From: Larix kaempferi
Lineage: Eukaryota > Streptophyta > Pinopsida > Pinales > Pinaceae
Direction: 5' to 3'
DNA: 64,000 nt
NCBI GenBank assembly: GCA_027924585.1
Contig: BSBM01000361.1
Span: 41,804,501-41,868,500, forward strand
Shown here: piece after piece, positions 11,360 through 22,929 of the stretch
How the letters are laid out: each line of letters opens with the position of its first letter
Position numbering within the stretch: the stretch's first letter is position 1
Position numbers and translations under genes: made by a program
The notes under the pieces: model-generated
What the model was told of the DNA's origin: nothing
The model's input: only the letters and a program-made list of their open reading frames with translations
The model's database searches: none

Positions 11360-11835
11360 GCATCCGACAAAACTAGAGATCCAGGAGTGGTTCGACAAGA
11401 AGGCAAAGAAATTTCGCAAAAAGCAAGAATCGAGATTCTAAACAGACAGCGAGCAGTTGGCTTCAAAAATACTTCTACTCAGATATCCATGAAATATTCT
11501 TCTCTGAATTCCCAATGTTGTTGCATGAGTGGTTGGCACAGTTGACATTCCGAAAGAACCATTTCCAGAAGACTGAACCTGATTGTTGGACCTTAGAGTT
11601 GGTTCGACAACTGAAGCAAGTCAATAACAAGGTATCACGAGCTGTTGATTTTTGGGTGGATAGTATCCTCGAGGGATACGTGACCGAGTTTGTGGTAGAC
11701 ACTATCAAGTTGTATAGTGACGCCGAGAGGAACTTCTTCAGGGGGCCAAGAGGAAGGTTCTTGTCATTGTTAAAACTGTCGATTAAGATGCTTGTTTGCG
11801 AAAAGGGAATATTAAGGATGTCTGCCAACGAGTAG
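11360..11835 (+). pseudogene. gag N-terminal region of the nested element
   Basis: Readable pieces are EIQEWFDKKAKKFRKK and then a 106-residue stretch from 11515 ending at a TAG (11833), with HEWLAQLTFRKNHFQKTEPD and a Leu/Arg-rich tail. I infer it is the N-terminal part of the same gag as at 12056-13301, separated by several stops. No independent domain is recognised. Confidence 0.5.
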
Positions 11836-12055
11836 AAAAATTGGTGTGTGGAGGTTGAATGTATCATGTAAATGAAGATCTGACAGAAATATGTGGGGTA
11901 GATGGACATGAGTGACGATGAATTTCTAAGGGAAGTTGATGACAAGTGTGGTACCTTGAGGAGTGGAGAGATATTCCGGTGTCTTGAGAAGAAGAGGAGG
12001 ACTGAGAGAGAGTCTCCTGAGAGGACCAAAACAAAGAATTGCGAAACAGGACCAT

Positions 12056-13301
12056 AAGGAAGGAAACAACCTTATTGCGAAAGAGACGTCGACCAGGATA
12101 CCCCAGAAGCGGAAAGAGGACAAATTGTAAGTTACAACGTACCTTCAACCCCGCGCACTAATCCGAATTTTATAGGAAGAAACCCAAACTACTCACAGAG
12201 TTGTCCCACTTGCACCGATAAGAGTAGTTCTTCAGTAAACAACAATGGTAACAAGATTAGGATGGCAGACAAGGTGAAGATGCCTACCTTCCAAGGGAAC
12301 CTGACTGAGGATCCCAAACAGTATTGGTTCATATGCGAAGTAGTATGGACTGTGAAGCAGGTCCAAGACGACACTATCAAGATGGGACAGCTAGCGATGA
12401 CCCTTAGGGGTCTAGCATTAGACTAGTACATGAAGTTTGTAAAGGTTCTAGTGGGAACAGAAGCCAAAACATTGGCGTAGGTCAGAATGACGATGATTGA
12501 CAAATTTAAAAAACCAAAATATGAGTCGTAGTACGTCACTAAGCTTAAGGATATTAAGCAATTCCTGAATGAGTCGGTGTGGGAATTCGATCAGCAGTAC
12601 AAGACACTGATAGCAAAAGTGAGCTTTCCGATAAATGAGTTGCAACACAAAGAATGGTTCATCACAGGACTGGTACTGCATATCCGAGGACCACTGATGC
12701 AACAAAATGTTGCAACACAGGCGGAAGCATTAGAGATTGCAATGAAGTTGGAGGCTTCACCACTTGGTGAAGCAAGGATGAGAATGGACAGAGTCTAGGC
12801 GCAGTTGGCCAACTTAACACTTCAATTGGACGATATCAAGAAGGGAAAGGAAACCCATGGAGACATATGGTGCACTATATGCAGAGGTGAGGGGCACCAT
12901 AAGGACAATTGCCTAGATTTATGTGAGTATTTGCAGTCGAGGGCACCAAACCCCCTTCATCAAGGAGGCATGCCATGGTGTCCTGATTGTTATACAAGAG
13001 GGCATCGACCAAAGGAATGTGTATATCTGCAAAAGATGGTATCAAAGCCAAGAAACTTATACTGCAATTTCTACCGATCAGTTGGCCATGATGAGAAGGA
13101 CTTCAGGGCCTATGACCTACTGCAAGATCAGACAGTTGACACATATTTTATGAGGGGAGAAGAGCCGTTGGTGGTGTAGCAGCAATCGCCGTATAGTTAG
13201 CTACAGCCGCAGTTTAACCAATCGCAGCAATACGACCAGTCATATTATGGGCACCCGCGGTATCCACAACCGCCGTATGGCCAGCCGCAGTATGGGAAGC
13301 A
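12056..13301 (+). pseudogene. gag core and zinc knuckles of the nested element; six stops, all TAG
   Basis: One frame of about 418 codons. The Ty3 gag core is recognisable from MPTFQGNLTEDPKQYWF through EFDQQYKTLI. Two good CCHC knuckles follow (CTICRGEGHHKDNC and CPDCYTRGHRPKEC), then a degenerate third (CNFYRSVGHDEKDF) and a Gln/Tyr/Pro-rich tail running into the 3' LTR. Stops are at 12424, 12478, 12529, 12796, 13177 and 13198, every one TAG. At 12424 the TAG sits where the family usually has Trp and is preceded by C; the others fit lost CAG codons. No frameshift is needed across this stretch. Confidence 0.85.
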
Positions 13302-14024
13302 ACCGGATAAGTCCACAGGAAGTGCAGAAGTCGACAGGTGTGAAAGGGTCATTTCGCGAAAGAAGGACCATTCGCGGTGTTCGCGAAAGTGCAATAATTG
13401 TTAAATTAGTTAAGTCGGTCATGTGGACCATTTTGTAACCAAATAGAATCATATAAATAGAGTAGGATTGTAAGCCTAAGGGCATCCGGTTTTGAAGGAT
13501 AGAATATATCTTTTGGGTCTGTTTTGTATCCGCAACATGGTGTAGTGACGATTTCTGCGAGGTTCATTCCGAAGGGTTAGTGAATGAATGAAGATGTTTG
13601 GTTATGGTGTAATCTCTATCTCTGGTTTTATGTGATGATGAAAGTGAATACTTTAGAGTATCTTTGATGCGAATGTGCTATGGGTTTAACATATACTATT
13701 AATATGAATAAGTAGGTTGAATATGTTGTTCTGAATGTTTGTTATCTGTTGAACTATGCGAATGACTTAATATGCAAATGATGAATTAATAGTATGTTGC
13801 GAATGTTATAATCTCTGGTGATGCATGTTTAAATCATATCCTCAACTTCACTGCGGAAACTTGGTTCCATCAGCCCCTTATCCATCTCGGGTGAGACTGC
13901 ACTTGCTCCGCAAGTGTTGCTGGAAAGGGTTACACCTTTCCGGGCCGGTGTATAAGGCAGTTTGGGTTGGTGATTTGTTGACGACAGTGTGAAGTGAACC
14001 CCTATCAATAGACATTGCGTTAAA
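13302..14024 (+). repeat. 3' LTR of the nested gag-only element
   Basis: Direct repeat of 10574-11307, with TATAAATA at 13452-13459. It ends just before the ACCCA duplication. Confidence 0.8.
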
Positions 14025-14345
14025 ACCCAGTCTTGTTGGCATATGCTAGAAGCACAGGAAGCCTCGAAGCAGGGAATAGAATTGCTCTAATTTGCTGAAA
14101 AGTGAATGGCTCTAGTACTTTGTGCCAAGGACTCCTAATCAGACCTCACTTTGATGTTGCTTCACACTCAGCCATATAAATTCCAGAACATAATCTCATT
14201 CCTACCATCCCCATTCATAGTTTCAATCCCCGTCACTTACATCCTACTCAGTTTGAGAATTTGGCCTTAAAAATTACTTGTAAAATTTTAGCAAAAATAT
14301 GAGTGGAAGAAAATATCTTGGTCAGATATTGGCTAGGATATTACA

Positions 14346-15065
14346 TTTAATATGTCTTTAGGTAGTTTGTTTCTTTATTTTTCATCAGTATGCATTTGTA
14401 CTAAACTAATCCAATGGTCATGATATGCTCTAGACATAGAGTGATGTGACGATTCATCTTCACTTTGATCTTAATGACTTTAGATCCATGGCTTAACACT
14501 CAATTGGTGGATGATCTCTACTTGAAGAGAATGGATGGTCGTTTCCTTGATGATCAATTGTGAGAAAATCCTATGTAAATTATTTGTGTTTCTGCATTAA
14601 AGTGGTCCTAATGGTTAAGAACATTTTTTTTTATCCTAAAAATTCATTGGTTCAAATCCGAAGGGGGGTAGGGTATGTACATTCACAGACTTTAGCAATC
14701 AATTAGTAATCAAATATGCCATGACCTTAAAATAAAATCATCAACATTCTTATTATTATTATTATTATTATTCTACTTAGAGTAGCTATTTGGATGAGGT
14801 TGTGGACACTTTCCCTCTTTGAGAGTTTTAACCATGTGAAAAATTGGTGTATTGATCTATGATCTATTTAATCAAACAAATTTATCCTCAATTATGACTA
14901 AGTGAATTTGTAAAAATTGTCTACCCTAAATATCTACATGATTTTAGGATTTGGAGCAACAAGTAACATGATACATTATACCATAAATATGTAGCATTAA
15001 TAGAATACAAATGAGTTGGCTAGAAAACCTTTTCTAGCATCTTGCATTTTTCTTATATATTATAA
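14346..15065 (+). repeat. copia LTR fragment, first of three copies
   Basis: Homologous to 36238-37028 and 52221-52850 from TAATATGTCTTTAGGTAG onward. It lacks the first ~50 bp because the chromovirus LTR ends at 14345. It contains a tRNA-like/SINE-like segment (14600-14772). Just beyond it, CCCAGTACTATAC matches the tandem-array unit of 37-38 and 53-55 kb. Confidence 0.8.
14600..14772 (+). repeat. SINE-like tRNA-derived segment inside the copia LTR
   Basis: Pol III box A-like TGGTCCTAATGGTTAAG at 14603-14619 and box B GGTTCAAATCC at 14649-14659, followed by a body and an (ATT)n tail at 14750-14772. Head, body and variable simple-repeat tail are the SINE plan. All three LTR copies carry it, so it entered the LTR before they separated. 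Confidence 0.5.
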
Positions 15066-15109
15066 CCCAGTACTATACTTTTTTTTCTGTCTTGAGTTGC
15101 TTTCAAATT

Positions 15110-15930
15110 CTACTTGATTGTAACCATATGATCTTCCATGTCCTTCAAACTTTTAGGTCCAATGATGATTCTATCTATTGGGTTATCCCAACTTATAGGA
15201 GTATTGCACTTCCTTCCATATAATGCCTCAAAAGGACTCATCTTCAGAGAGGCATGGTGTCCATTATTATAGGAAAACTCTACTAAGTGTAGATAATCTT
15301 CCCACTTGGATGGTTGATCCATCACATATGCTCTCAACTTATCTTATATCACATGATTGAATCTTTCTAGATGACCATATGTCTAAGGATGGTATGTTGT
15401 AATCATGTTTATACTTGTACCAAATCCTTTGAAAAATCATTTCCAAAAGTTATAAGTAAACTTTGTATCCCTATATTATACTATAGCTTTTGGAATTCCA
15501 TGCAATCTGGTAACTTATTTCATAAAGATATCTACAATTTTAGCTTCCTTATGAGTTGTATTCATTGGAATAAAGTGTGCATATTTAGTCAACTTATCTA
15601 CCAATACCATGATGGCATTAGTAATTTTGTGATGAAATATATTTTCACTACAGACCACTTCCATTCAGGTATTGGTAATCATTTTAACAAACTAGCTAAG
15701 TGTCTATGTTCCACTTTAACCTTCTGGCATTCGATACATTTGGCTATGTACTCTGCAACATCATTGTTCATCCCTGGCGAGTAGTACTACTTCCTCATAG
15801 TTTCTATGGCCTTTTGATATCTCTAGTTCCTAGCATAGGGAGCATTATGCATCTCCTTTAGAACCATCTTCCTTAAGTCTGTTTTAAAGAGTCTGAGTAG
15901 AAGAAGTCTGTGATACCCAGGTTCGAATAC
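15110..15930 (-). pseudogene. Ty3/gypsy integrase fragment
   Basis: Minus strand, several stops and shifts. In order: a zinc region with EYIAKCIECQKVKVEHRHLA; IPEWKWSVV; VDKLTKYAHFIPMNTTHKEA; HGIPKAIV then a D-T-KF block; TYHP and GHLERFNHVI; then the clean stretch MDQPSKWEDYLHLVEFSYNN, SLKMSPFEALYGRKC and DNPIDRIIIGP ending near 15110. These are the core and C-terminal blocks of a Ty3/gypsy integrase different from the one at 7.6-8.9 kb. No LTR or RT of this element is visible. Confidence 0.85.
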
Positions 15931-16251
15931 TAAGAAGAATTATGTTTTAAAGAGTATAACATTATCAAATTTTGGAGTCTAATTATGTGTTGAATTATCT
16001 AGTTTGGCATGCTTCTCTGAAACTTCTTCGGAATTGGTATTAGTAGATCTAGTTTTTCTCGATTAATATACTTAAGGACTCTTTTCATAGATCTCTTATG
16101 TTGTTGATGTGTGATTACACTATGTTGTATTGCATTGGCTATTTATATGTCTTTCGAATACACTCATGTTTACCTTCTGGTTTTATGATGTTATTAGTTA
16201 TTCATAGATAACTAAACATGTTATTTAATTTAACTTGTACATTATTATCAA
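15931..16251. other. No gene or recognisable repeat seen
   Basis: AT-rich sequence upstream (in minus sense) of the integrase fragment. It may be its decayed RNase H part, but no motif survives. Confidence 0.4.
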
Positions 16252-16947
16252 ATACTAATAAAAATGATTTAGTGCAAGGTTGTGTCTACACTAGTTTAAC
16301 TATTTTTCCAAGAGATGGTCAGTCTCTACGTCAAAGATGAATAGATTATCACAAGTTACCTTAAAATCTAGATTCATTCATCAATTAAGATAAGCAAATT
16401 TAAGGTCTACAGCCATTTAAAAGTTTAAATCATACAATACAAGCAACATCTAAACATTATAATGGCATAAACTTGAATCAATTCATGCTAAAACAATGGA
16501 GAAGATGCATGATTACCAGGAATCCTGGTGTGAATGCCTCCTCCCTTGCCATAAGTTCTCCTTCCTTCACCCTTTCTCTTGAAGAATTGGAGATATTTTC
16601 TTCCTTCAGAATCTCCTCAGCATGCCTTTGCTTTTTTTATCTCCTTTACCATGCCTTTCGTGCCTTTCTTATGTAGCATTGGGAAATGGCCTTCAAACCT
16701 TTCTTTTCCATGTGGGATTGCTCATTTTATTTATTTTAGATTATTTTCAATTGAAAACCCACTTTTCAATAGTTTTTAGGCTTTTTGCTCCACTTAGAAT
16801 GTTTTAAGCACAATTAATGCATTTTAATACATTTCTCATAGAGGATTCATCTCTGAATGAACTTGTGTCATGAATTCCTGTTGCGGGTACATGGTAAACA
16901 TATGTTGCTCCTGTCACATGATTAGGGGTGTCAATTTGATTGTTAAT
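16252..16947. repeat. Dispersed repeat, uninterrupted copy
   Basis: About 690 bp matching 29086-30785 once the 1-kb solo LTR there is removed. Shared landmarks are CAAGAGATGG, ACATCTAAACATTATAATGG, the palindromic ACCAGGAATCCTGGT and GATTAGGGGTGTCAATTTG. No terminal inverted repeats or coding content were found, so the class is unknown. Confidence 0.75.
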
Positions 16948-18357
16948 AGATGCCCCCTAATGTGTGATGTCCGAAGCAGAGCTAAGGGACGAAATACATT
17001 ACTGAAATTTATACTCGGTATACTGATACTCTTTCTACTGATAGTCTTTGATTTTCAAAGCAAGGATAAGGGAAGGAAAACTCACGGGGAAAACTCACGG
17101 GAACAAGATTGAGGATCACACCTGCAAAACATAGCAATTTCTGAAGTATATAATATCTTCCTGAGATGGGCATACCCATGCTCAGCAGTAAACAAGCATG
17201 GCCACGAAAAATACACAGTGGATCCATGTCAAAAGAAAAAATTTCTGAAATGTAAACATGCACTTTGATGAGTGCGATAACAAAGTCTTTATTGAACTTC
17301 TGAAATGGTAGTCTAATCTTGCACAGCTCGAGAAGTGCATTGATGAGTGATACAACTGGTTTTCCTAAGGTCTTCAATACAAATCAACGATAGTACGAAT
17401 TTATATCATGCGAATAAGTGAAATGATGTCAAGCATAATAAAACACCATCTGATTACTGGTCATTGATGTATACCATTAACAGATGCGAAGAGACCCACT
17501 GATAATGATGATGGACTCTAAGGTACTGAGTACAAACTAACAAGTGTGAATAGATGTTCTGAAGTCGAACACTTGTAGTATCAAACAATCAGGGGTCATT
17601 GATGTATACCCACTATCATTTGCGAGGAAAACTGCCACTAATGACTGCAAGATCCAAGGTACTCTTGGGTTTCTAGATCCATGTCCTAGATGATGATTTG
17701 ATGTCAATAGGAATAGATCCATCAGAAGGAGGGCATTGATGTATCCCACATCAACCGATACAAAACAAAGATCAATAGTATGATATAATTTGGTAGAACT
17801 ACAAGATCCAACACTGTATACTAACACAAGGAAGGCCGACATGATTGGTCAAGAATATTTGAGGAATGGCCGACTCGGTTTGGACTTCCCTTGAACACAT
17901 AACACGATGCAGAATGGACACTTGGAAACATAGGACTTTGAGTAACCAACCTTAATGAAATCAGCTAATGCCAGATGCATTAATGAAAGCTCCATTGGTG
18001 ACAAGAAGGATAACCCATCGGTGGAGATCTGTTCAAAATACTGGTACAGTTTCCTAAGAAAAATGAAGATGCTGTACTGACCGCAAATACAATATTATGT
18101 GCCCTGTTCAAGGGTGACAAGGACTGACAGTTGCCGTTTTCTTCAAAGTTTATAATATGAAGTGATTCAAGTCTCTCCCTTTTTGGATTTTTGTGTTTTC
18201 CATTTTTTTTTAACCTTTTTCATTTATTAGCTTGAAAAAAGAATCAAGCATGCTATGGTACATTAGAGGAAACAAGTGTCTCAAGGGCATTGACCTAAAT
18301 GTCAAGGGTTGAGCTAGTTATGTACACTCTTATAGATGTTTCCTCTATGGGTATGGG
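16948..18357. other. Unassigned interval with a weak ~136-bp repeat
   Basis: The motif TCATTGATGTATACC recurs at 17460 and 17595, with CATTGATGTATCCC at 17732, spacing 135 and 137 bp. The stretch 17009-17377 is open on the minus strand for 122 codons (Leu/Ile-rich, two possible membrane segments), but I recognise no homology and do not call it a gene. Confidence 0.4.
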
Positions 18358-19611
18358 TCAAATATACATAAGCAATGATTGATAGGCATCTTGTAACAAA
18401 AAGTGACTATATAGGCAAATAAGCAACATAAGCAATAAGCAACGAAGCAGTTTGCATGGATGTTCAAGGGGATATTTTAACACAAGCTTATGTAAAATGA
18501 CAAAAAAGTGGGAGCCCATCAGGATATGGTCAGAAATGAATGAAAGAGAAATATGTGGTCTCAAACTCCAAGTCATGATGGGACTAATAGGGCTCCCAGT
18601 CCTATGAGAATAACTCGGCATGGGCACCAAAATGGCAATGGGATGCTGACTAAGGTGTCCCATGTTCGGTAGGCTCTGCTGTCGGGATGGTGGAAAATAC
18701 AAATATGAAGGGTTAACCCACCAATTTCCAACAAGTTCGACCCTGTGGCAAGTTTGGGTTGAAAAAGGTTCAAATGCACCTTCACAAAGGGATAGCCTAA
18801 ACCTATATGCAAGTTTCCGAATATACTAGATAAGATCGAGGAACATGCAGATCATGCTCCTATACTTGGGTAGATTTATATCAAGTATGCTCCCTGTGGC
18901 CCCACGAAAGATGTCCTTAGGTGGGTACAACCAAATGTTTACAACTTCAGGGATATCTTCATTTGATGATAAAATGTAATCCAAGAATTCATTTGAGTTG
19001 GGGGATCTCACATCCCAAATGGGCTAGGTAACCGAATCATATTCCTCCATCAAGGAAATATTTTGATATGAATCTGTCAAAGTTATTTGAGTAGCTTGGT
19101 TTGAAATTTATACGACAGATAGAGGTGATCCAAATGCTTGCCAACATGGAAATGAAATTACACAAGCCGAGGTCCCTTCATCTACTATGGTTAGACAGAT
19201 GTTCTTACCATGAGTCGTTACTTTAATCTGAAAAGCAACTTCGGGAAGAATCCTACATATTGAATGGTCTGTGTCTGATGTGATAAAAGTCTCATCGGAT
19301 GGATCAACAACACCAATGGTAGACAATACTTCCTTTATTTGTGCAGAATGATATTGCAATACCTCCAAGGCCGACCTGGCACATGGTACTTGAGCTAGGT
19401 CCTCAAGAACATTACCATTTTGAGCAGCTCGCATGTTAGGATTATGCATTGTTCTATGTAGAACACCTTTGGGGGGGTGTGATACTAAGTCTATGGCCGA
19501 TTTCTCAATGTAGAGATAACCATCTGGTTGTGATTCCGACTGATCTGGTGTACTAAGAGAGACATCATAAGAATCAAGTCTTGTTTGAATGTTCATCTCA
19601 ATATCACACAT
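18358..19611 (-). pseudogene. Second gag-protease relic: protease-like domain and downstream frame
   Basis: The minus-strand frame from 19611 aligns by eye with 2482-3102: SALEVL, then LSTIGVVDPSDE, LPEVAFQI, and the active-site region IVDEGTSACVIS followed by WQAFGSP. As in the other copy the triad is D-E-G, not D-S/T-G. A TAA at 19108-19110 ends the protease match. The same frame then continues, with stops near 19027 (TAG) and 18826, to 18358 without recognisable domains (WLYPPKDIFRGATG is one readable stretch). The part above 18861 is duplicated at 58246-58996. Confidence 0.7.
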
Positions 19612-20564
19612 GAATACATTGACATTAGGATCATTGCCCCCTTGCGGGGGTACCGGTGTAAAAATAGTGGGTTATTGTTTCCCACCGCATTGAAGCATAG
19701 TTGGTGCCTCTTCGTTCCCATAGTTAGCATCTTTTTTACTCGTGTACTTCTTCTTCTTTCCTCTCAATTCTATGGATGAGACTGTGAGTATGTTAGAATT
19801 GTTGGAAGGATTACCAGGTTGCTGCATTGCTTGGACAGCTCTGGGTTGTGAATTCTGAATAGAAACTTCTCCCGGATATGGGTAATCTGTTCAAGATGGT
19901 TGATGGAATCCATCATACCATAGACATGAGGTTCATGTGGCAGCCTAGCTGGATCAAACGCAGGTCTTGCAGGTTGGTTCCAAAAATATTGGTTATTTTC
20001 TAGAACCTGACCACTCCATGACGAAATGGGATTAATGGTTGTATTTCCCCCTTGTGGAATTAGGCTTGAAAAAGATTGGTTATTTTCTAGAACCTGACCA
20101 CTCCATTGATGTGGTCCTTGGGTGTGATCAAAATTCCAAGGTGGGTTTCCCCTTTGCGGAGGTTGACCCCAAGAAGTTTGGCTACTTCGTGAAACATGAC
20201 CAATGGGTGGATTGCCTCCTTGCAGAGGTGGGGCCCAAGAAGATTGGTTACTTCCTAGATCCCAACTGCACCATGGCGATTGAACTTGGTATTGAAAATC
20301 ATTCCAAGGTTGACTTCCTCCTTGTGGAGGTGGCATCAGAAAAGATTGGTTACTTCCTTAATGTTCCCAGTCCATTGTGAACTAGGTTGTATGTATGGAT
20401 TTCCCCCTTGCGGAGGTATGTTCCATTGATATTGGTTACTTGGTCAAACATTATCATTCCATTGCAGGATAGGATTAAAGGGTGGATTTCCCCCTTGCGG
20501 GGGTATCTTCCATTGAGATTGATGACTTGGTGTAACATTACCATTCCATTGCTGACTGGGATTC
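19612..20564 (-). pseudogene. gag N-terminal region with PPQGGNPP tandem repeats
   Basis: Minus strand. The core motif P-P-x-Q-G-G-N-P-P with Trp about 6-12 residues later recurs about every 28-37 residues at roughly 20491, 20402, 20318, 20213, 20149, 20047 and 19630. Frames must be switched near 20340 to follow it. A CCHC knuckle is not seen. It precedes the protease relic in sense order and is cut at 20564 by an inserted LTR. Pro/Gln/Trp repeats of this kind suggest a low-complexity gag. Function is inferred from position only. Confidence 0.6.
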
Positions 20565-22725
20565 TATAATATCCTATGGACTGTCTACCAAGAATATTAA
20601 CTAGATCCCAAGGTTCCTTTTAACTCCACTAGTCAATTTTATGCTTAATTATTCAAATGGTGCAAGATGTAAGTGAGGTTTATTGGCTAAGGACTGAAGA
20701 TGGTGGGATGAAAGTTCAATTCTGGAATTTATATGGGGTTTGGTGCAGCAGCAGGTCAAAGCATAGATCTGAGGTGTCCTATGCACAATGTACCAGTACC
20801 TTTCACTTTTCAGCAAAGGAATTAATCCCTTGCCTACTTCGAGGCTTCCTGGGTAGCTGGCATATACATACTAGACAGGTAGGGGTTCAGGGAGTTTGCA
20901 GCAGTGTAAATATCAATCAAATAATGGCTGGATATGTTCAGGAGGATTCTGGAGCAGATTGGACAAGGTTTGGAAAGATTGGGGTGACAGATGCTTAACT
21001 GGGATTGTCTGGCTAGGAATTTTCTTGGCTTCCCAAACACAAGGAAAAAGCTTATGAAGTTCAATTTTAAAGGCTGATATGGTCAATATATTAATTTATG
21101 AACCTATTGCAACAAACAGGAAATGAAATGGATTCACAAATTGTATTTTATGAAGCAAACAGTGAAACTAGTCAAATAAAACCACTCAATGAGCTAGTCT
21201 TCGAATCTAACTTGATAACTGACCTCCATTAATTGATTTCTCTGTTATGAATCAGTATACATATATGATACAGTAATAAATTGCAATAGATATGACAGAA
21301 TCCTTCTTTTCTTATTCAATAACTCCCTTCTCAAAATGGTGCCTCGCAGGCTATGATTTTACATTACAATAGTGGAGAAATAGATAAGAGAAGAGAGAAG
21401 TTACTTCGGATCTATAATGGAGATTATTATCAGTCCATATAATGTCTAGATGGCTGAACTTGCTGCCTTCTTAACATGATGGTCTTCAATGGTTGCAATC
21501 TTCAACTGATTCTCCCCTGTGGGGAAATCACCTCCAAAATTGGTTGTGGGAGTAGTAGAGGTAGAAGAAGAGAGGAGAATGGTTCTGATATTCGATCTAT
21601 GGAATTTAGAAGCCTTAAATATCTGCATCGTCATCTTATAGAACTCACTAAAGGTCCTGGGCACACCTCTCCATAATTATCTCCATCCTCTAGTGCTCTT
21701 TCTTCAAATCTAGCTGCAAATCTCCTTCAATGGTGGCCTCCTCTTCAATCTGGCATCCGATCTTCATAGTTGTGCTATACTGGACTTCAATGGTTGTAAG
21801 ATTACTTGCCGGACCTGCACAATACTCCTGGATAACTCACACAGTCTTGGGGCACATCACCCAAGTGAAATGGTTGAGGCACAACACTCAACTAGAGAAG
21901 CATCAAAGCTCTCATGAGAAAACATAAATGATCAAAAGTTGTCAAATGGAGTTGGTTGGATTCTTTTATAAACTTCATGATGACCTATTGAACAATTTAT
22001 TGGCTTGGTGACCTGTGAGAGTAGGTTACCCACTTTCCCATTCTACTCCAAAGCCATGAGGGTGCCTTTCTTGAGGAGAATAGCAACTTCTGAGCTTTCA
22101 AAACTTTCTTTCCTTCACCTCCTTCACTAAATTTGGGTAAGTGCACTTTAGGTAGCTTTTTTGGTTGTTGCTATTTTCTTTCTGAAATCTTTCTAAATCT
22201 TTCCACTTTTTTTACTTTCCTCTTTCATGCTTTTGTCTGATTTTGCCAGCTTTTGTCAATTTCCTTTCTGGGTTCATCTTGCCAACTTGTCTCCACTACA
22301 TTCCTTAGATTTTCTGAGACTTTACCACTTAGGAAAGTTTGCCTCGCTTACCAATTCGAATTTCCTAGGAATATCATCACCACTTGCTAATATTTATTAG
22401 CAATATTTATTATTAAAATATTATAATTCTCGGAATTAATTCAGACTTCAGAATTTAATTAATTAATTCAGAATTAATTAACCACTATAGTAATTGCCTC
22501 AAAACTTCCCCATTAATTACATTCTCATTTAATTAATCACTTAGACTTAGTCATGGGGTTAATAACTACATGGGGAGCCCACCTTGTCCATTTAATTCCC
22601 AAATACAACCTTAGGCATCTTTCATGAGGTAGTTTCCATACTTGCTCATTAATTAAATAATGATTGCCTAGGTGACCTAGGCCAAAATTACCCCATGGAC
22701 CATAGAAAAATATGGGGACATGACA
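20565..22725 (-). repeat. 3' LTR of the non-autonomous element
   Basis: Full length. The outer end reads TATAATATCC (TG mutated to TA) and the inner end GGGGACATGACA. Minus-strand TATAAAAG at 21970-21963 is the likely promoter box. It matches 25385-27091 over 1.7 kb with roughly 5% differences and small indels. Confidence 0.85.
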
Positions 22726-22738
22726 GTCCTCCCTTCCT
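22726..22738 (-). promoter_or_regulatory. Polypurine tract of the non-autonomous element
   Basis: Minus-strand TTAGGAAGGGAGGAC abuts the LTR start TGTCATG, almost identical to the chromovirus tract at 8913-8926. Confidence 0.8.
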
Positions 22739-22929
22739 AAGATTGCATGTCCTCAAGCATTGTCAGGATTCCACCTAGCTTCTGCTGCACCACTCTAATT
22801 ATAATTGTCCCCATTCACTGTGCAGTCTAAAAATTAAACTTGGGCCTTCAAAAAAAAAAAGAAGAAAAACTTCACTATAATTTATATCTGCAATTTAACC
22901 AGCAAAGAACAAAATTTTCAACCCGGACA

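Larger units (their letters stand above)
10574..14024 (+). mobile_element. Nested gag-only (TR-GAG-like) LTR retrotransposon
   Basis: It interrupts the chromovirus LTR at CTCACCCAGTC. ACCCA is repeated at 10569-10573 and 14025-14029, a 5-bp target duplication. Two direct LTRs (about 734 and 723 bp) flank a 2-kb internal region holding a tRNA-Asp-type PBS and only gag. No protease, RT, RNase H or integrase can be found, and there is no room for them. That fits the non-autonomous TR-GAG class, mobilised by another element's pol. The LTRs differ at roughly one base in ten by eye, so the insertion is old. The extreme LTR ends are blurred: TG at 10575, no clear CA. Confidence 0.8.
3592..14345 (+). 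mobile_element. Decayed Ty3/gypsy chromovirus with nested insertion
   Basis: A plus-strand LTR retrotransposon. It has a truncated 5' LTR (3592-4157), tRNA-iMet PBS (4159), gag (from about 4257), protease, reverse transcriptase, RNase H, integrase, C-terminal chromodomain (to 8945), polypurine tract (8913-8926) and a long 3' LTR (8927-14345) split by another element at 10574-14024. The order PR-RT-RH-IN-chromodomain defines a plant chromovirus; I do not assign the clade. The coding region carries two frameshifts and about 13 in-frame stops, so it is dead. The bases left of the 5' LTR are missing, so no target duplication can be checked. Confidence 0.9.
8927..14345 (+). repeat. 3' LTR of the chromovirus, split by a nested element
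   Basis: Begins TGTCATGTCCCC and ends GGATATTACA. Without the insertion it is about 1.96 kb. A GA/AT-rich 5' part (to about 9140) has recurring TTAATTAA blocks that are also in the LTRs at 20565-22725. The interval 8946-10573 holds no gene; short frames in it are chance. Confidence 0.85.

Noticed and set aside
12056-13301. UAG recoded as Gln in this organism
   Set aside because: The F-box gene ends normally in TAG and other relics use all three stops; decay of CAG is simpler.
14600-14680. A functional tRNA gene
   Set aside because: Boxes A and B are present but no cloverleaf or acceptor stem can be formed, and the unit is repeated in three LTRs.
17009-17377. 122-codon minus-strand frame as a gene
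   Set aside because: No homology, promoter or coding signal; length is within chance for this base composition.
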